Below, in pieces: positions 17,839 through 20,223 of a stretch of DNA of 20,223 bases. The translations under genes were made by a program, and so were the position numbers. Location: positions 1 to 20,223 of the forward strand of contig JADGJA010000390.1 of the NCBI GenBank assembly GCA_027596035.1, in the 5' to 3' direction. A model generated the notes under the pieces. It saw nothing but the letters and a program-made list of their open reading frames with translations, ran no database searches and was not told the DNA's origin. Origin of the DNA: Thoreauomyces humboldtii (lineage: Eukaryota; Chytridiomycota; Chytridiomycetes; Spizellomycetales; Powellomycetaceae). Each line of letters begins with the position of its first letter. Position 1 is the first letter of the stretch.

Positions 17839-19120
17839 TCATAGCTTTTTGCTTTCCTCCTGACGCTTCGCGAACGTCTCGGCGACGATGAGGGGAAACA
17901 CTGTGGTAGCGTCCGCGTACACCTTCACGGGTTTTGCATCGATCTTAATCTTTCCCCAGGAGATGGCCTCGTCGGGACGAGCACCGGCATCGCTCCCGTC
18001 GAACTCTTGCCCAGTGTTGATGTAGACCGAGTAATCTGCTCCATTTCGCTAACGATGCGAGGAAGATGAGCTGATTGAGCAAACGGGAAACCATGCTTCG
18101 AGAGAAGTCCTTCGAAAAGCTTACCATGAGGTTGGCATTGCAGATGTGATGCTTGACCACGCCACCTCCTAAGATAATCATGCCTGTTCGCTTGGCAAAA
18201 ACGGCCTCGTTGTTGACGGCGCGGATGTCGCCTGCGATGTCGATGACGAGGCCCGGGTTCTTGTAGGAGTGGAAGTAGATCATATCGCCCAAAGATCCAT
18301 CGGTGAGCGCAGGACAGTAAACCGGGATGTTGTTCTGGAACCAAATTGATTCAGAATCAAAAAACGAAAACGTCATTTCGACTTTCGACTTACCTTGTAA
18401 GCCCAGTGATATATGCTCGCCGGGTTGTCGATCGCCTTTCCCAGACGATGTATCATCTTCGACGGTGTCCAAACCGTTCCCTTCGTCTTCTGCTCCTCCA
18501 ACATGTCGTCCAGGATTGGCATGACCCAGTCCTCGAACTTGCAGTAATTTTCGTTGGGCACGAGAAGGTTCCCGATCCGGTTCAATCCTTTCCTCCTCAG
18601 ACCGGCCCCTTCCAGAGCGAACGCACCGACGTAGGTGGCGCCGAGACATTTGATGAAATCCTCCTCGATCCCGCCGGCGGAAGCCACGACGCACGAGACC
18701 ATCGAGTGCTCGACGAGGTAACGAATCGTTTCTCGGAGACCCGAGGAGACGAGGTTGGAGGTGTAGCCCAGGAAGATCTTGCATTTGGTGTTGGATCGGA
18801 CGACCGGATCCCGAAAGTCGTCCTGTTCGTCCGTGGGGACGGGTTCGTCGGATAACCGCCAGTCTATCTGCCGATAAGGTTTCAATACTTTCAAGGTATG
18901 AAACGAGGGAAGAGCAAACGGCGCCTACCATGCGATTTATCTCCAGTATCGCCTGGCCTATGCTGGTCGCTTGGTATCCTGTCTGCAGGTAGGAAGCCAT
19001 GATGGCTTTGTAGTCCACGCCATTGTTGAAGTCATATCCCTTGACCTCTATGGAGTCTGCTGGCATGGGGACCGACTGCACGAGAACGGCCTGCACCGCC
19101 GAGTCTGGTGTTCCCTCCAT
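17839..19120 (-). CDS. Deoxyhypusine synthase, 361 aa
   Basis: Model complement(18929..19120, 18394..18867, 18125..18334, 17839..18048), three phase-0 introns of 61, 59 and 73 nt, 362 codons with stop (human DHS is 369 aa). The enzyme transfers the aminobutyl group of spermidine to one lysine of eIF5A using NAD, the first step of hypusine formation in the cytosol. Visible family blocks are [126 protein letters not shown] and [13 protein letters not shown]. The active-site lysine is at about 325 in SWGK. The second exon was started at ATAGAC (acceptor CGGCAG) because it restores INRMIDWRL. The gene appears complete. Confidence 0.95.
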
Positions 19121-19443
19121 ATCTTTCGACCTTGAAGCTTCGGCCTTCGTGCCAATGAGTGGGAAAGAAAGAAAGAGAGAAAGGTCAGGGAACAGAGGAA
19201 CGTTGGAATGCACGTCGGCAACCCTACGGTAATGGCTACACAGCCACCCGCCGCGAGGGTCCTCGTCGCTGAGCTTTCCTGTACTTTCCTCTGACATGAC
19301 CGTCCGACATTCTGTCCTCGACATTGAGCAAGTTCTATTCAATACATACATATTATTCCTGTCCTATATTCGCAGGATCCTACTCTATCTCTGGCATTGT
19401 TTGTAGCAGCTTCAAAGGGACTTCCTGACACAAGTCTTTTTAG
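19121..19443. promoter_or_regulatory. Divergent upstream region of deoxyhypusine synthase and the right-edge gene
   Basis: Contains the deoxyhypusine synthase promoter (minus) and the 5' part of the right-edge plus-strand gene. A possible small plus-strand exon lies after TATATTCGCAG (about 19376) and an acceptor TCTTTTTAG ends at 19443, but the first exon and start codon of the right-edge gene were not identified. Confidence 0.4.
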
Positions 19444-20157
19444 AAGACCTTTCACATTTATGACGCGATCGAGGCAACCATATGCGAGCTCGAATATCAA
19501 GCTACAGGTATACTCGCTGGAGTCTGTTCAGCGTGTTCCCCGGGATCCTACTCCGCATCCAATGGAACGGACAGCACATGCACGACCTGCGCTCCGGGCA
19601 CGTATTCGTCCCAAACCACGTTGATCGACAGCTCGGCAGAGAACAGAACCAGGCTGCTTCCATCATCTGCATCGGATGTCCGAGCGGCACGCAAACTGGT
19701 AGCGACGGGAGAATCGTTTGCGGAAAAGCTGGTTTCGGCAAGTCATGACAGTCTCCGAGGGTAGGAGTGTCACAGAGAGGATGGGTTGACAGTTTGAGTG
19801 TAAAGAACAGTCGATACTGGCTTTGCTGCAGGACAACAAGCTACTGCTCATCTGCTGTTACGGCGTCGCGTCGCTCTGACGGGCATGGTATACCTTTATG
19901 CTCGAAACCAGTGGCCAGATTCGCACGCTGGGGTGATTCCCGCGACGGTTGCCGCAATCGTTGAGACGGTAAGACCACGCAGAATCCTTTGCGGAATGAA
20001 CCCGATCCTCATCACCGTGCAAATTTGTCAGGTTCTCGACGCTATGTCAACTTGCTCCTGACCGACGAGACCTCCCATCCCGTCTACTTCGCGGTAGCGC
20101 GTTCGGGTTTCGTAGCTCAGATCGCCATGAACATCGGGATACTAGGGCTGTTTATCC
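19444..20157 (+). CDS. Partial cysteine-rich receptor-like membrane protein, runs off right edge
   Basis: An exon starts after a strong acceptor (branch-like CCTGAC, then TCTTTTTAG) at 19444. It encodes VCSACSPGSYSASNGTDSTC and TTCAPGTYSSQTT, the C..C.PG(S/T)YS spacing of ephrin-receptor-like (GCC2/GCC3) repeats. A third such motif (CIGCPSGTQTGSDGRIVC, about 19665-19720) follows in another frame, so an intron or frame break between them is unresolved. A GC-AG intron (GCAAGT donor at 19738, acceptor GCTGCAG at 19831) fits the next open frame, GQQATAHLL to ATVAAIVET. That frame can join (phase 0, acceptor near 20126) to IAMNIGILGLFIHYEFRRLD, a clear membrane helix. The exon then ends at a GTGAGA donor after 20157. 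Likely a surface receptor whose remaining membrane region lies outside the window. Confidence 0.5.
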
Positions 20158-20223
20158 ACTACGAGTTCCGACGCCTGGATGTGAGAAAGTGGGGAATGGG
20201 TCATCACAGCTTCCTACACCCCC

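Noticed and set aside
17945..19351. Long minus-strand open frame (468 aa) over the deoxyhypusine synthase gene
   Set aside because: It reads through introns in mixed frames. The conserved family blocks require the four-exon model instead.
1..20223. CRISPR arrays, tRNA or rRNA genes
   Set aside because: No regular direct-repeat/spacer structure and no cloverleaf or rRNA-like stretch was seen on reading both strands by eye. A tRNAscan or Rfam run was not possible.

Overview
The window looks like nuclear DNA of a fungus. Protein genes are split by short GT-AG introns (mostly 59-111 nt), there are no operons or ribosome-binding sites, and several products are eukaryote-specific (deoxyhypusine synthase, a Fhit-type HIT hydrolase, an FHA/G-patch protein). 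A class A (rhodopsin-like) GPCR at the left edge and a cysteine-rich receptor-like protein at the right edge point to an early-diverging zoosporic fungus, such as a chytrid, rather than a yeast or mushroom. This placement is inference. All exon models below were read by eye from splice signals, reading frame and family resemblance.

Layout: (1) 40-611, minus: N-terminal part of a rhodopsin-like GPCR running off the left edge. (2) 612-2448: no gene recognised. (3) 2449-4017, minus: three-exon gene for a 480-aa disordered protein of unknown function. (4) 4706-5478, minus: five-exon gene for a 165-aa SSAT-like GNAT acetyltransferase. It is divergent, 179 bp away, from (5) 5658-6750, plus: two-exon gene for an unknown 339-aa protein. 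(6) 6874-9001, plus: three-exon gene for a 626-aa FHA plus G-patch protein resembling AGGF1, convergent with (7) 9069-9884, minus: a Fhit-type diadenosine polyphosphate hydrolase whose reading frame requires a 5-nt micro-exon. (8) 10654-12000, minus: unknown helical 448-aa protein, with a likely intron just upstream of its start. (9) 12907-17698, plus: the unusual locus. (10) 17839-19120, minus: four-exon deoxyhypusine synthase gene. (11) from about 19444, plus: partial cysteine-rich membrane protein running off the right edge.

Region 9 is the main point of interest. A roughly 2-kb unit occurs twice in tandem. Each unit carries two copies of a WC...DGD...GK(D/N)G(K/R)QD domain, so there are four copies. 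Each copy lies on an exon of exactly 200 nt, preceded by a phase-0 intron and followed by a phase-2 intron. The fold resembles the helical core-binding domain of fungal tyrosine-recombinase-like (Crypton/Ndc10/GCR1-like) proteins, but no catalytic recombinase domain is visible. Each unit ends in Ser/Thr/Pro-rich 23-aa repeats, some with a SUMO-interacting-like [VIM]xDLTxPD core, and the second unit is followed by a coiled coil. The fourth copy has an in-frame TAA where the other three have Trp, and the 5' end has an unresolved frame break. The locus is therefore either decaying or shorter than its open frames suggest.

The housekeeping genes (GNAT, Fhit, DHS, FHA/G-patch) appear intact and do not form an obvious pathway together.
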